64,000 nucleotides of DNA, taken from NCBI GenBank assembly GCA_905182995.1, contig CAJJDP010000082.1, positions 319,324 through 383,323 of the forward strand, given 5' to 3'. This stretch comes from Paramecium octaurelia (lineage: Eukaryota > Ciliophora > Oligohymenophorea > Peniculida > Parameciidae). The position numbers were made by a program, and so were the translations under genes. Of this stretch, positions 63,320-64,000 are shown one piece after another. Within the stretch, counting starts at the first letter, position 1. Each line of letters opens with the position of its first letter. The notes under the pieces are model-generated. The model was given only the letters and a program-made list of their open reading frames with translations. It was not told the origin of the DNA and made no database searches.

Positions 63320-64000
63320 TAATGTATATTTATTTTTATGTGTGCAAGCAGATAATCAATTGCTGGTATTTGAACAGTACCATCAACCTTGCCAGAATGC
63401 AAAGCCACAAATTTACTAATAGCTCAAGGAGGACCAAGGTCATGCAAATTTTTGTATTCACAGTTGTACTCAGTAAAAGTTAAACTCTAATACTAATGTA
63501 AAAGAATAAAGGATTTTATGATGATTCATTCCTATTACAAAGGAAAACTTAAACTTTATTTAAGGAGCACTAGAAATGTAATTATTTTAATAAGTTGTAC
63601 TCTTGTCTGAAGTTCATTCACTTGAGATCCTAGGGATGCATTACATAGGATAAATGGTCTACGCTTTTCTAATTAATGCTCAGCATATTCTATGCATTCC
63701 AGACTCTGCTTAATCTCTCCTTTAAAAATAAAATGCTGACGATTTCGCAAGCCGATGTAAATGAAAAGTTTATAATGGCTATTTGGAAGTTCTTAATAAT
63801 TTCTAAACCATTCTGATAGCCCGACAAGGTATGATGCAGTGGTTTTAGTTCTCATAATAGTAATGCTTATAAACCATTTACAGATCTAATTAGATTATCT
63901 TTGCATCAAATTTACTGGGTGCCACTAATTAACATTTATTAAGCTTTACATCATGTCGAAAATAACAACTTTTTCCCCCTTTGAATTAGGCCTCCATGGT
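63320..64000. other. No recognised gene to the window edge
   Basis: Moderately AT-rich, short frames only. A gene may begin near the right edge, where composition becomes less AT-rich, but no motif is visible. Confidence 0.3.

Overview
The window is strongly AT-rich eukaryotic DNA that reads as Paramecium (or a very close oligohymenophorean ciliate). Every long coding frame uses TAA and TAG as sense codons (glutamine) and ends only at TGA. Genes are interrupted by very short GT...AG introns of 21-31 nt. The protein families (TLDc proteins with coiled coils, DUF4215 cysteine-repeat membrane proteins, a surface-antigen-like remnant) are typical of Paramecium. Under the standard code almost nothing is open, so gene calls here come from re-reading the frames with TGA as the only stop.

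Layout. 0-4 kb: one uncharacterised frame and otherwise little. 4.06-6.9 kb: the same 1,424-bp block twice in a row, joined by a single N, carrying a decayed TLDc-family gene that continues to about 7.2 kb. 8.3 kb: a stray 3' fragment of a TLDc gene. 9.9-11.3 kb: two coding-like frames, one with two internal TGAs. 12.2-14.6 kb: a complete TLDc gene (minus strand). 16-22.7 kb: decayed coding-like DNA. 22.8-28.8 kb: a second TLDc gene (minus) split by a 3.4-kb TA-bounded insertion with the hallmarks of an internal eliminated sequence (IES); removing it restores an 849-residue frame. 29.5-30.0 kb: assembly gap. 32.1-32.9 kb: an uncharacterised frame. 33.85-36.39 kb (minus) and 44.96-48.54 kb (plus): copies of a gene with the same N-terminal module but a SPRY-like C-terminus, placed as inverted repeats around an 8.4-kb spacer, with a second gap at 45.7-45.9 kb. 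50-54 kb: uncharacterised frames. 55.5-59.2 kb: an intact large DUF4215 membrane protein gene. 59.7-62.3 kb: a 1,301-bp block present twice around a single N. 62.7-63.3 kb: a surface-antigen-like remnant.

The unifying theme is one gene family. Two TLDc genes, two fuller SPRY-like copies plus one truncated copy, and two remnants all belong to one architecture: paired C-x2-H...C-x2-C modules, a long coiled coil and an interchangeable C-terminal domain. At least one intron position is shared between the TLDc and SPRY branches. The mix of intact genes, wrecked copies and an unexcised TA-bounded insertion suggests germline (micronuclear) DNA, or a somatic assembly retaining germline sequence. Functions beyond domain content cannot be read from the sequence.
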